Positions 48,701-61,200 of a stretch of DNA of 64,000 bases are shown piece by piece (position 1 is the stretch's first letter; each line of letters opens with the position of its first letter). The stretch covers positions 8,658,684 to 8,722,683 of the forward strand of contig OZ038471.1 in assembly GCA_964036295.1 (NCBI GenBank), given 5' to 3'. The translations under genes and the position numbers were made by a program. The notes below the pieces were generated by a model. The model was not told the origin of the DNA. It saw only the letters and a list, made by a program, of their open reading frames with translations, and searched no databases. This DNA is from Plumapathes pennacea (Eukaryota; Cnidaria; Anthozoa; Antipatharia; Myriopathidae).

Positions 48701-51700
48701 CTAACTCCATCCGCCTCTAAAATAGGTTTTCCTGAAATCGACCCTTTCAGCCTTAAGAGATTTAGAAGATGACACTGATAGAACGAAAGATGGACGAAAA
48801 GAACCGCCCTAATTACTCGATCATGACACAGCCGGACAAACAGACAGACTAATCGGGAGGAAGCGAAAGACAAGAAGCTAAAAACGAAAAAAACAGCAGA
48901 ACACGAACAAGGGTTAGGAAGATCGAGAACAAGAAACTAAAGTGCAACAAGAGGATGAACGGAGGAGACGGAGTAGAAAGAGACGTGGATAAGAAAGAAG
49001 GCAATCAAAGAGAAAGAGAAGAAAACGAGGACGAGGACGAGAAAATAGAAGTAGTAAAAGAGGAGAGGCAAAAGAAGAGCAAAAAAAGCACTTGCATGAT
49101 GCGCTAATGGCCGCAAAAATGCCTTGAGGCAAAACTGTTTTCTTTGTATCGAGTTGGAGCCCTGGAACAAAGCCGCTGCTTCGTGTGAGACAATAACCTT
49201 TGTATTGATACAGGATTAAATCCCTGTGCACCAAGGTGAAACCACTGTATTTTCTATTCCTTCACCACTTCGAAATACACAGGCAAGAATCAAGAACTGA
49301 ACAGAATAAACTGGAAAACTGCAAATAATATCGAAAATCATTGCCCAATTAAAAAACAAATGCCTGCCTTTGTGGGGGTTAATTCCGTGACTATGTTATC
49401 TACCCATCTCAGTCCAAATTAAAAAGTTAAAAACGCTCAACAACGTGAATGTACTCATTAGACGTTTTCATTTAAATTATCACACCTTTAAGTGTGATAT
49501 CCCAAAGATCAGAAGCTGAAGTTTTAGCAATGAAAGCCAACGCTGAGAAGCTTTATGCTTCTCACTATGCGGTGCCGTATGCAAATCAATGAGTATGAAC
49601 ATTGCATCAGAGTGAGCGGTCGAATTGATTATGATAATGCTGAATGACAGATTTACCCCATTTCAAAACCCTAGAGTTTATTACACAAAATTTCCTCCGA
49701 GAATGCGCTTACATTAGCAAGGTCGTTATCAGCCACTAAACGGGTATCAGTATCAGTATCAGTATCACTTGTAAACGCGCTCATCAATTTAGTGATGAAG
49801 GTTCACTTGTTGATAGAAGTCCACATTGCACACAAATCTTAATGAGCGCACGCTATTGATTTTTATTAAAATCTAATCGAGTAACTCACAGAAAATGCAG
49901 TCCACATAGGAATTGAGGGTTTTGTTGGCACAAAAAAAAATTGAAATCGCTTACCGCTTTAACAAAAAAAAGAAAGAAAAAAAAAAAAACTTCTCAATTT
50001 CGTCGAATAGGGAAAATCTGGATATCCACTTTAGAAGGCAACACTTGGTCAGAAAACCTAAACAAACGCTTGTGCCTATCAAACACATATCTCAAGAACT
50101 CGAAACATTTCCTTCATATGCAAACTGTCGTACACTTCGACAGATGTGCATCCAGAATTTCAAATTAGGGTAATTTGGCCCATGATTCAAAAAAAAAAAA
50201 AAAAAAATCACAACATGTCAAAACTTGTCTCCTTTGGAGTCTTCGCATCTATTTAGCATAAATCACTTTCAAAAACATCGCTTCCATTTTGTGCCACTCG
50301 CCCAGTGTTTGTATTGTCTAAGTGTCCATTTTGTGCATTGTAAATCAGTCATGACATGTATCCTTCAGGATACACCTGAACTCTGAATTCATCTTGGCAT
50401 CGAGTTTTTTCAACCACTTCAGATTCTTGCTGTTGCTTTAGTTAACTGGAATCTAATATAGTTTCCTTCTATACCTTCGGTTACAGACGAAACAAAGGAA
50501 AAAAATACCCTGGAAATATAGCACCCGAACAGCTCTGAAAACAAATGGCCGACAAATCCGGTTGTGGTTTTATACACCGGTAACCTCAAAGTGGGAACTG
50601 TTTCGATCCAGTTTGCATAATTTGCAACACTGCGTTCTTTTGTTGCCTTCCACATAACCGGCCCTGTTAATTTTCACGAGTAGCAGAGTAAGATTTTAGA
50701 ATCCAGTAACGAACTGAAGGAACAAAAGGAAATAGAGAAAGATACATCGAAACAATAACGAGACAATTCAGCGTTTCCGTGCTCCAGAACTGACTAGCAA
50801 ATTCTTCGGCGTTTTGTAAAATGCGATTAGACGGAAACACCCAAACTGGGAATGTCTCCAGCAACATGGCTTTATTAGGATAAGCTCTTGAGATCTCAAA
50901 CAATATCTTGAGGGATACCAAAATAATGTGGCAAGGTTATTTTTATAACTCTTCAGAGTGCTCGAGATTATGACAGAAGCCATGCATGTTGATGAAGTTC
51001 GCACAGCACAACGCCTATGCAACACAAGGACATATTTGGAAACACTGAAAACCTTGCATAAAATGTTCAGCCACTTATAACTTAGGCACGATACTGGGGT
51101 GTTAACAGACATAGCCAATGTTTCAATCATCTAGACAGCATATTAAATTCTTCCAGAATCTGTGAGTGAAATGCCTGTCAAAGGAGAATGAATCAATCGC
51201 TGGAATGGAGGGTCGCCAGTGAAATACAAAGACCAGCCATGTTTTGAAGCTCTCAGGTTCTTGGCCTCTTCATACCAAGTGGATTAAGTGTGAAACTATT
51301 ATAATTTCGCAAGTAATTGAATGTCTGCAAAAAGTACAGGAAAGCTTACTTGAGAAGCCTGCAGCATTGTCTGTCTAAAATTCCGCTGCCAGAAGAAAGA
51401 AAAACCAAATGTTTAATTGACTGAAGGAACCGATGAAAGGTTGTCTAACGGAATTCAGGGTCGCTCGATCTATGATACTTGAGTACCTCTTCAATCTATT
51501 GAAGGCAAAACTATGTCAAAGCGGCGCCCATGGCTGTCAACCGTTCAGTTGCTAACCACGTGCTTTCATTCAAACACACTCGAGGAGTTCGCCAAGACTT
51601 GAAAACGGTTCGGTAATCCCTGTTTGTCTCAGAATTAAAATCAAAACGACTGCAGACTCATCATGGTACATCACTGTCAGTTCACAGATGTCTATGAATT

Positions 51701-54700
51701 CATAGTTTCTCGTAATGAAATACATTTAAGAATTCTTAGCCTGCGTATATCGAGTTATGGATGCACGCGGGAAGTTTGGAGAGCACGAGAGAAGCGTAAG
51801 AGTTGCTCGAGGTGCAGCCGAGAGCAACTCTAGCTTCTTGAGTGCTCTCCAAACTTCCCAAGTGCATCCATAACTCGATATACGCACAGCTAAAAGCATG
51901 AACCAATTCTTTTATAACATAGCGACAACAACTTGGACGAAAAACAAATTTTAATTTCTGATTGAATGCAAAATTCTCTTTTGATGGAAAAACAAACTCT
52001 CTCATTGGCTGATTAAAAACACGCCACAGCTTACATCTCTGTCATAATTCGATGAGAGTCGATGAAAAAGATGTTGTTTAATCGACAAAAACACTGAGAG
52101 TGCTGTTATTCTGGCGTGGTGTAAGGAGCAGCCTGCGGTGTCTTTGGAATTGGTGACAATATAAATGTTTTGAACGGTACACTGAGTTGTTGAATATCTA
52201 AAATGTACCCAGGAAATTCACGTCGCCGCTTTAAAACAACTGAGATTCGCCTTGAACAAAGGCAGACGATGCGGGTCTGGAAATGCAAAGTGATCAGTCG
52301 AACATTGTGAACAGTCCGACCATCTACGAAAGAGATAAAAATGTTTGCCGAGCGGACTTGTTTGTTGTTCGAGCAGCCAGCAAACTGTACTGTAAACACT
52401 GCAAGTATGGCGGCTTTCGGAATGAATGAACGCCGTTTCATTTCAAAGCAGTTGGAGGCATGATGGATATTTATCTTTGCTGTGATGGATTTCACCTTCC
52501 ATGAGACTTAAGCCGCCAAGAAATAGGTAGGTTTTGATTTATACAATTTTCTGTGCCGACCGTTGAAATACAGAATTTTTCAGACATCATTTCCTTTGGA
52601 TGCCGGTGTGACTCCATGTAGTACAAACTTCTTCAGGAAAATAAAGCTATTTTATTCTGAGTTGTAAAGCGTCTGTTAATTTTTAAACGAGGAACTAAGC
52701 TGGAAAAAATCGAAAGAAAGCGGCATTTGCTCACGTCATATTATTGAGCACGGCCGGGCGTGCACAATAAAGTTATGGAGCACGCTCTTCGACCAATCAG
52801 AACGTGGCTTATATCGGAACTATGTTATAAACGAGTTCTTATTACATCAGAGACGGCAAAATGCACGCGAATGGCCAAAAACACCGGCGAGGTGTTCTAA
52901 CCACCTGGAATTAAAAGTCGAGTTCTTTATACTTTAGTGCTCTCACTGAATGCATTCGTGGCGGGCATATGCATGTTTAGTGTTGATTTACTAACAGAAA
53001 ATTCTGTTCGGCTCGAAATAATGTAATTTTAAGCACAAACTCTTGTACAATGTATTAAATAGTGTATAAAGATGTAAAGTAACGTCAACAAAAAGCTAAA
53101 TAAGTTGTAGGTTTCAGACCCTAGCGTTCCCAAAGTCAGAAAAGGTTTATCAGTTTATTCTGTCAGAAGGTATTTGTGGAAACCTAACATGTACAAGAAA
53201 CCCGGGAATATGTAAATTATGTGACGAACATTATGAAATAAAAGGTGTGAACTGAAAACGGAAAGAAGTGCACGGTTTTTGACGCCACGACTTGCACAAA
53301 ATGCAATTGATCCTTCGCTCATTACGTGTACAGTTAGGTTGCGCATCGTGTAGTTTCGGCGTTTTATGGGAAAAGTTTTTCATTTTAGTTAAAGCTAAGA
53401 AGCTCTCGGCTCCGGAGTTCGGCATAACATTTATAGTTCCTGTTGTGGACGGCATGTAAAGCGAAAACCAACACGACTAACAGGCACCTCAAGGTTTTCT
53501 AAACAGGAAAACGTTTTCATGACTTAATCAATCCAAGAGAAAACCATGAACAAAACAGGAAGCCGCGAAATGTCGCTAATCAGTGCAATTCATTTACACA
53601 ATATGATACGGTGGAAACAGACTTCCTGAGATGTGGCAAGTTGCAAAAAATGTTGTTTTCAAAGACAATTTTTTTACAAACAAGATATACAGCAAAAGCA
53701 AATGCCCTGAAAATTCAAGCTTTCAAAAGGAATCCAATTTGCCGTCCATCTTTCAACTCCGCGGTTATACTATGTTCACTTGAAACTCGCTCAATCTTAA
53801 AAAGATTTGTTAAATTCATCTTCTTACCAAAAAAGAAGGGAAGTCACTTGTATCTTTGGTTTTGGATACACGACTAAGACCTTCTGTCCATCTGTTGACC
53901 CTCATAGTCCTGTCTTTCGTTCATGATTGAATCTGGTTGACCAACTGTCTCCGCCGCAGTTTCTCTCAGTTGTACTGGTTATAGTGAACAGATGCACGCA
54001 ACAGAAATGCAAGAGTAACTCCGGCCCGGTCGACCCTCCTCCACTCCAAGGTTTATGCTCTGATACTACTTGATAATAGGATCAGAACAAAGCCAAAAAA
54101 TCTGAAGATTCAAGGCTGTGAAGAACTAATCAAGTGTACCAAGATGGACTTTGAGAATTGTGTGGTCTGAAACTTAGCTTTTATATTTATTTACAATCCT
54201 CTACTGAAAAATAAATCGAGACCTGCAGGATTGTACAGCACCAAACAACCGAATATACGACCAATTTGGAAAACATACGAAGTTGAGATTGCGTCATGTT
54301 TGCGTCATTAGACTACTGCTATTTTGTGGCACAGTTGACTGCTTCAAGATAGATAAGAAGATAAGATTCTGATCTACAGTTTATGATAGTTGGCAAGATT
54401 TGTCTTTGAGAGGCGACACAAGTCTGAAGGCTTCAAAGCTTCTCCATATTATGTTCAAAATTCGGCAAGTTCGTGACACGATGCCAGCATTCTGATGGAG
54501 TTGTCATCTGTGACATTGGCGGCGACAATACCTCCAAAACGCGTCATTCCTTATTTCTTTGATGATACATGGCCTTTTATCGTCTAAACGCAGATGTCTG
54601 GATGTTAAATTAACATCGCTCAGGCAAAATTAATATATTTTTAGTCTGGTTTATATTCAAAATCTTCTGGTGAAGTCAAAGTACTCCAAACTACTGCTAG

Positions 54701-55652
54701 GAAACCATTTTCCTGTATCACGTATAAATAGGTTTATACGCTCTTTAGAAAGGACACGCGAAGCTCACGGAGTGTACGATACGTCTATAACGTATACTGT
54801 CTCATCGGATGATATGTTGATTGCGATGTTTTGAAAAGAGCAGCCAATCTTGTACAAGCGATTCAAACACGCGTTAAATAATAAATACTTGGTATATTTC
54901 AGGGAACCGCTAAGACAGAATGAACGACGAATTCCATAATTTATATATTCCTTTCACAAAGATTCAGTTCATCAGCTCGTTGTCAGCTTCAGATGAAATA
55001 ATACACCACTCGTGAATTGTCTAGTCTTCCCGGCACTTATGAAAATATCGAAGTACAATCAGGCATCGCAGCATTCTCATTATTAAAATTTCTCGACTAA
55101 AATGAATGCTTGAAGACCAAAGCTATGCAAATGTAGATAGTCCCTCAAATAACTCCCTTAAATGTACCTTATGTAAAAAAAATTATCAAAGAATTGGCGC
55201 GTTCCGCACGACTCGCGATCAGGCACGAGAAGCAATTTCAATTCTCAATCCTTCAAGCATACCGGTGACCTTTTCTCAAGTTGTCAAAGTGCGAGAAATT
55301 CAGGCGATATCACTTCAAATGTTTAATAATACACCAAATCGGTGTCTAGTTGTCTTGTCTGGCTGCCGGTGTCGTCATCCAGTTTAATGCCTTTTATATC
55401 AAAGACAACTTGACGTATACAACACCAGGAGCCACGAAAATTGCTTTATGTTTACTGCAAAGACACGAGAGCTGCATGTGCTCACGGCATGACGATGACT
55501 TTTACAATACCTCAAGTTGTGTACTGACCTGAAATTTCGCCTTGGATGTACTGCGTGAACACAACGAACGCCAGTGACCAGACAAGCAGAAGCAAGCTAA
55601 ACAGAACCTTCCGAGGAAAGCGAATTCGCTTCGCTTTGGTGAGAATTCGCAT
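39799..55652 (-). CDS. NDST: NDST paralogue, copy B: intact deacetylase half, degenerate sulfotransferase half
   Basis: Exons (minus): 55529-55652, 46897-47822, 46078-46317, 45186-45371, 44082-44210, 42614-42796, 41763-41980, 40894-41065, 40370-40528, 39803-39912, all GT-AG and in phase; ~816 aa. Start ATG 55652 precedes a signal anchor ([17 protein letters not shown]), so Golgi type II topology is expected. The deacetylase half keeps [43 protein letters not shown] and [11 protein letters not shown]. In the sulfotransferase half the PAPS loop reads [11 protein letters not shown] (Phe626 where copy A has Lys615), the TFEE pair reads TMNK (N653/K654), and KRAYSWYQ reads KRAYRHYQ (R723 for Ser). 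No terminal exon was found: past the exon 10 donor CAG|GTAATA the frame runs straight into TAA (39799-39801), which would give a C-terminus ~62 aa short. Open frames and good splice sites argue for a living gene that is no longer a sulfotransferase (inference). No AATAAA was seen in the ~300 bp past the stop. Confidence 0.88.
40640..40830. repeat. Local tandem duplication in an NDST copy B intron
   Basis: A ~55-bp segment containing ACACAAGAAAACACAACATG and GCACTACGGAACACAAAACA occurs twice, ~113 bp apart, within CA/A-rich sequence between exons 8 and 9. Confidence 0.75.
48238..48504. mobile_element. Near-perfect palindromic MITE, TTA target duplication (Harbinger-like)
   Basis: The 267-bp element is almost entirely one hairpin: ~131-bp arms beginning AGGTGAAGTAATACGGGCAA differ at only about two positions around the 5-bp loop GTGGG near 48370. 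It is flanked on both sides by TTA, the target-site signature of PIF/Harbinger elements. The inside is built of GCAACTTGCAAC and TGTTGC words. In intron 1 of NDST copy B. Confidence 0.82.
48840..49085. other. Polypurine tract in intron 1 of NDST copy B
   Basis: The plus strand is overwhelmingly A/G for ~245 bp (repeated GAAGAAAACGAGGACGAGGA-like words), hence polypyrimidine on the transcribed minus-strand RNA. Antisense frames here are low-complexity and not genes. Confidence 0.6.
51738..51891. repeat. Hairpin MITE-like element
   Basis: GCGTATATCGAGTTATGGAT pairs with ATCCATAACTCGATATACGC, with further inner pairing AAGTTTGGAGAGCAC with GTGCTCTCCAAACTT. 154 bp with no coding capacity, in intron 1 of NDST copy B. 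Confidence 0.75.
52400..52720. repeat. Dispersed repeat family, copy 2
   Basis: Collinear with 37000-37520 (shared CTGTGCCGACC, TTTCCTTTGGATGCC and TGTGATGGA landmarks) at perhaps 70-75% by eye. No recognised product. In intron 1 of NDST copy B. Confidence 0.55.
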
Positions 55653-57891
55653 CGCTGAGACAGTCGAGTTCCTTCCGTCTTTGACCACCGGAGCCCAGAG
55701 TCGAGTTTCAGCGTAAGCGGTGGGAGGAACTGGTGGTGGCTTCAAGGCATCTGGCCCCTGATCTAATCAAGAGCGCTGTGGTCGTTCAATAAACATTTTG
55801 AGCTGTTGAAAATGATACGGGTCGTATGTTCTGCAGAAATTGAAATTTGAATAGGGGACTGCAGGCGCGCTGCATTGATCAACATCACCTCATTTCCATA
55901 ATGCTATTGTTAGAACTGTCAACAGTGCATAAAGCGAAAAGCGAAACGAGCACGACATTAATCATGTGTAATTAATTTAAGGCTTCGGCCCACAAGCAAA
56001 TAGTGAAACATGTGCGTCTGTAAGAAAAATTTCCAGTTTTGTGTCGTCGAACAATTACCCCAAAACACGGAAAGCAAACACAAATGCTGCGATTCTATTC
56101 TCGGCTAATCACGGTGAATTATCGGTAAGATCGAAAAAGCCCACTTAGAGCAGCTTTGAGCCGGAAAAAAGAACCACTCGTGTATTGGCACGTCACCTTT
56201 CTGCGTCTGTGCCAGTTGATTCCAATGTTTCGAATATATTTTAAAAATTCTGTCGGCCGCTCGACAAGGGCAGCTGTCGTAAAAGGAGGTCGCAAATCAC
56301 TTTTGATTGACAACTATACCGTCAGCAACTATACCGGCTGTGGTTTCTGTGGAGGCGTTCATCGGCTAAAGTTGCCTTGAACTTGCCGGTCCGATATCAG
56401 TTAAAGAACTTAGGCCCTGCTAACATGGAAGGAGCACCCTTTTAATGAAATTCCTTTTTCCGTTTACACAGGTCACCCCGGAGGAAGGTTACCCTATCTT
56501 CCTGCTAGGTAGCCCTCTGAGGTAGGGTTACCCCTCCCGGAGGGGGGGGCTAAGTTTAGCGGTGCCAGGTTACTATCTGCTCGAGACCGCGCGATGCCTT
56601 CAGACTCTTGGCGAGATGTGCTTAGTACTATGTAAAGGGGGGGGGGGGGGAGGGGTAGAAGGGTAACCCTTCTTCCTTGTAAACAAGGCCTTAGTTCTGC
56701 ATTGCCACAGGCATCACACTCACAGCGCATGCACAACAGTGTGTCGTAAAACAAAGCCACAAGGCCGACCCGACTCAAGACGGATACAGCTTTTACTTTA
56801 ATGCTGAACCAATAGGCGAAGAGGCCGAAACATTCCCTATGACACATGACCTTGAGGCTATTCCTATAGTTTTCATATTCACTCTTGATTGAACCAGGCT
56901 AGGAATGACCAGTCAGTCAGATTTACTAGTTATGTTCTATTTTGACCTAGGTCTGGACGCATTTTGTTCAGGCTGCACACAGAGATAATCCAACTTGAAA
57001 GCCGTTTTACATTTAATCATTTCTCTGTTATTCTTAGCATGTTTCACTTCGCTGCTTCTATCCCGTGCCCATCTATGGTTAACCTAGTTTCTTTCTTGTT
57101 TTCGATGAAATGCAATCATAAAGTAGAACGTCGCAGTAATTGTAAATTAACTAAGAGTCCGCTGCGACCGTGAGAATACAACAGTAATCCTTGAAAGCCG
57201 AAACTACGTTCTGTTTTGATCACTTGAACAAAGTGTTTTTGCAAATATCGACATGGATTTCTCAATGTGGTGTGAGCCACTATCACTTAACACTCTTTTA
57301 TACGGGGGAAGGGGGAGGTTGGGGGGGGGGGGGGATACTTAATGGGAATTTGGGTAGGGAGGTTCCGCTGATTTAATACATAGTCAATTTTGCTACCTTG
57401 TCTAAGACAACGTGCTCAAATTTGTGGCCCTGTTCAAGATTGGACCAAACATTACCATTCAAGACAGAGTTAAGGTAGCCTGCGTTACGCGCGAGAATTA
57501 TGGTGAGTGCAACAATGTGGTCGAAGGGGCAGGAGAGGAGGGGAAGATGTTCGGAAGATACGAAATTGTAAAGTTTTGTACCCTGTCTAGGACAGAGGAC
57601 CCTGGAAACGATACGCTATCAGGCGGAACGTCCCCAGAAGGAAATATGTGGGAATATCCCATTTCTTCCTCTTTGTTCAGTTCACCGCACCAGCCGAACA
57701 CCACGTGTGCCGCTGAATAATGGCTCCTTGCACCGAAACTGTCACAAGCTTCAAACTCGAGGCTGTCCTGGCATGACTGAGAAGGTTACCCTGGGAATTT
57801 GTACATGTAACTACCCAATGAAACATGTGCATTCCTCTGTAAACGCCTTGCTGCTCTAGAACGATAGGAAACTCTTCTGTTTTGTGTCTAG
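55653..57891. other. Upstream region of NDST copy B, no further gene recognised
   Basis: The copy B frame stays open upstream of ATG 55652 to ~55745 without another ATG and is probably 5' untranslated. A repeat-like block at 56400-56700 contains GGTTACCC-type words in both orientations and a G run at ~56637. The retrotransposon begins at 57892. Confidence 0.45.
57330..57490. repeat. Dispersed repeat, copy 2
   Basis: Shares AATTTGGGTAGGGAGGTTCC, CCCTGTTCAAGATTGGACCA and GTAGCCTGCGTT-type words with 30615-30785 in the same order. Preceded by a G run at 57318-57331. The 102-codon frame at 57412-57720 looks like a by-product of this repeat. Confidence 0.6.
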
Positions 57892-58097
57892 GTGTCGAAA
57901 ACGTGTATCAACGGTCACACACGTTTCCTAAATACTCACTTTATTGTTGATTCAGAGCACGCTTCGCTCGAAACTTACATCGTTCAGCATTCGTTCATAA
58001 CGCGACACTCTCCTCTCTCTGAGCACATGTCTAATATGCTAATTACGAACTGTCAATCTTAACAATAACAATGAAAAACGGAAGTTGGTTTCCGACA
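57892..58097 (-). repeat. 3' LTR
   Basis: TGTCGAAAACGTGTATCAAC to GGTTTCCGACA in plus orientation. By eye it matches the other LTR throughout, with at most one base of difference. Confidence 0.93.
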
Positions 58098-58110
58098 CAC
58101 TCCCCCATAT
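58098..58110 (-). other. Polypurine tract
   Basis: On the minus strand ATATGGGGGAGTG directly abuts the 3' LTR, as expected for the plus-strand priming site. Confidence 0.7.
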
Positions 58111-58235
58111 GACTCTTTCTCGAGGCATATGTAATTACTAACTCTTAAACAAACTAACGAAAAAGGTCACGATAAATGCGGTTACATGATAACGAGGGTT
58201 ATACTAATGCACGCAGTTCATATATATGAGAGACT

Positions 58236-61200
58236 CTAGTGATCATCATCATCTAGTATGTCTTGGACGCGTAGACCAGCGGCTGCTGCTGCGTCTCTTC
58301 TGGGTCGGTACGCAACTGCTTCAGGATTCAGTACCAGCGGTTGATTACGAGGGAGGTCACACGACAGCTCCAACGGATATAGGTGCTTGATTGCCCGCTC
58401 CATGTGGCCTCTGCCTGCTCGTAGTTTCGCGGCACGTACTACATCATCTCTGCCTACGTAAAGCTCCTCCACTACGCCTAACGGCCAGTTGTTTCGGTTG
58501 CGGTCATCTGATTTGATTATCACCACGTCGCCGACGGCTAACTGATTTTCTTTCCCACGATTCTTCTGCTGATGCCGCTCTCTCAGTGCTCGCAGATACT
58601 CTCCTGTCCAGCGGCGCCACATGGCTTCCTTAGTGGCCTTCAGGAACTTCGCTCGCTTCCTTAGATCTCGATCATCTATACTGTGTGGCTCCAATTCAGG
58701 AAGGTAGTTGGTGTTCAGGAACAGGAAGGAGTTCGGTGTTAGCGTCGGTAACTGAGCGTCCTCCTCCAGGTAGCACAGTGGGCGGTTGTTCATCGATATC
58801 TCGATGTCCAGAATCAGCTCACACAGCTCAGGCCAGCTAAGAATCCCTTGTCCAACAGACTTGTAGAAGGCTGCCTTCATCACTCCGATCAACCGCTCGA
58901 AGTGTCCGCCCCACCATGGCGCGCGACTCACATTGAAGTTCCACGTGATGGAATGGTCACTCAGGAATTCATGGAACTTCTCGTTTTCCTTGACCTTTCG
59001 TAGCCACTTAGCAGCTGCCTTGAATGTAGATCCATTGTCTGAATAGACCTTTGACGGCCGGCCCCTTCGTGCGATTAAGCGTTTCAGACTCTGTAAGAAC
59101 TCGGGAGTCTCAAGGCTGGGAAGGACCTCCAAGAATACCCCGCGTGTCTGACAGCAGGAGTACAGTACTACATACGCCTTCTCTTCTTTATTCTTGTTTC
59201 GGTACTTAATGGGACCGGCGAAGTCCACTCCGATGACATCAAAGGGTACGGTTCCCTCTGTCCGCTCTCTCGGTAGATAGCCTGGAGGGGGGTCTCCAGC
59301 CGGCACGGCATGGAAACGCTTGCAACCCCAACAGTACTTGACGATTCTCTTGGCCAGCCGGCGCAGGCGTGGCACCCAAAACCTCTCTCGCACCTTGGCC
59401 ATCGTCAGACTAACACCCCCATGTATGGATGTCTCGTGCGCGCGCTTGACAATTTCAGCAGTAACAGGAGACGAATCTGGTAAATAGATGGGCAGCTCCC
59501 CCTGGATTCGGCCATGGCATACCCAGACTCCTTCACCATTTAGTCGTAAATTAAGCTGTTCTTTGTCAACTGTAAACTTGTTCTCGCTCATCCCTTGACT
59601 CTGCGCTCTCTTGATATAGAACAGCTCCTGTTTCGCTACCTCGCTAGTCGTGAGCGGTCCCTGGATCTTGTTCGAAGGATTGCGAGAATTGTGAGTGAAT
59701 CGCGAGATCCACGCACCGATCCTCATGGCTTTATGCAAGCCGAACTTATCGAGCACGCGGTCAAAGTCGTTGTTTACTTCGACCACAGCCGCGAAAAGTT
59801 CTCGTTGAACCTTCCGTTCTTCAGTACTCTGGGGACTGGCCTTGGTGACGATCTGCGGCGGCCACTGCTGTTGGTCCGGCAGCCAGGCGGGACCCTTCCA
59901 CCAGAGTTCGTGTCCACTGACACTCCCTCCCCGACTCCCGAGGTCGGCAGGGTTCTCGTTCGTTGGGACGTGATGCCACCGCGCTTCCGGGTGACTCTGG
60001 ATCTTCCGCACGCGATTGGCCACGAACTGTCGATATTCTCCGTTATCGTGAATCCAGTGAAGCGCGACTGTACTGTCCAGCCAGCAGTGGGTGACAGGCG
60101 CGACAGGAAAGCCCTCTAGTGCGACACGTACGTTAGACGCCAGGTTGATAACCATGTGACCGGCCACCAGTTCCAGACGTGGGATCGTTAGTCCCTCCTT
60201 AGCGAGCCGTGACTTAGCTGCTACCAAACCTCGACTAACGCCTGACGCTTGCGCCACGACAGCGTAAACTGTGGCGCACACTCCGTGACCACTGGCATCG
60301 CCAAATGCGTGGAGTTGAATCTCGTCGATTGCCTCCTGATAAGTTGGAATGCTGCGGACTGTAGCGACGATGTCCGGCAGTCCACGTTCCCATTTCTCCC
60401 ATCCCTCTCGAATCTCCTGTGGTAATGGCGCGTCCCATGCTAGCTTCTTCACGCACGTATCTCGATATAATTGCTTAGCTTCTAGGATGACAGGTGAAAC
60501 AAGTCCCAGGGGGTCGTACACCTTTGCTAGGCTGGCGAGGATCCCACGCTTAGTGGTGACTGCTGGTATGCTAGGAAAACTCACAAGTAGCTTATCCTCC
60601 GCTTTGTTCCAGCCAAGTCCGAGTAGTTTACACTCCCCCTGCACTGCGTTGAACTGTTCCTTAGCAAACGACTGTTCTCCTTCGTTAGTGGTCACAATTC
60701 CATCTGTCTCGATCTCCCGAACGTTTGAGTTCGCGTTGAACTGTTCCTTGGCAAGCGACTGCTCACCTTCGTTAGTAGTCACCATTCCATCTGTCTCGAG
60801 CTCCCGAACGTTGGAGTTCCATTTGTGTAGGGTGAACTTCCCATCCTCGAAGATTTCGACGGCCTCACGTTTCAGTTGCCGCGCCTGACCGGTCGTCGGC
60901 GCCCCGGTGATTAGATCATCCACGTACAGGCTGTTACGGATCTCTCGCACGGTTTCGGGGTAAGTCTCCGACAGACTCTCTAGGTGTTGCTGCAATACTC
61001 CGTTAAGTAAGAACGGTGATGGCCCGAGACCGAAAAGCACCCTGGTAAATCGCAGGGCCTCAACTTCCCGAGAGTTCCTATCCTTGATCCAATGGAATCG
61101 TAGCACATCCCTATCAGCCTCTCGGACTCTAATCTGTAGGAACGCTCTGCGTAAGTCGCCCGCCACAGCCACAGGATGAAACCGCTGACGAGTAATGACA

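Noticed and set aside
49740..49770. GTATCA tandem repeats as a CRISPR-like or regulatory array
   Set aside because: A simple hexanucleotide microsatellite of about four units in a eukaryotic intron.
57412..57720. 102-codon plus-strand frame as a gene
   Set aside because: Part of a dispersed repeat also present near 30.6 kb; low-confidence composition and no homologue recognised.
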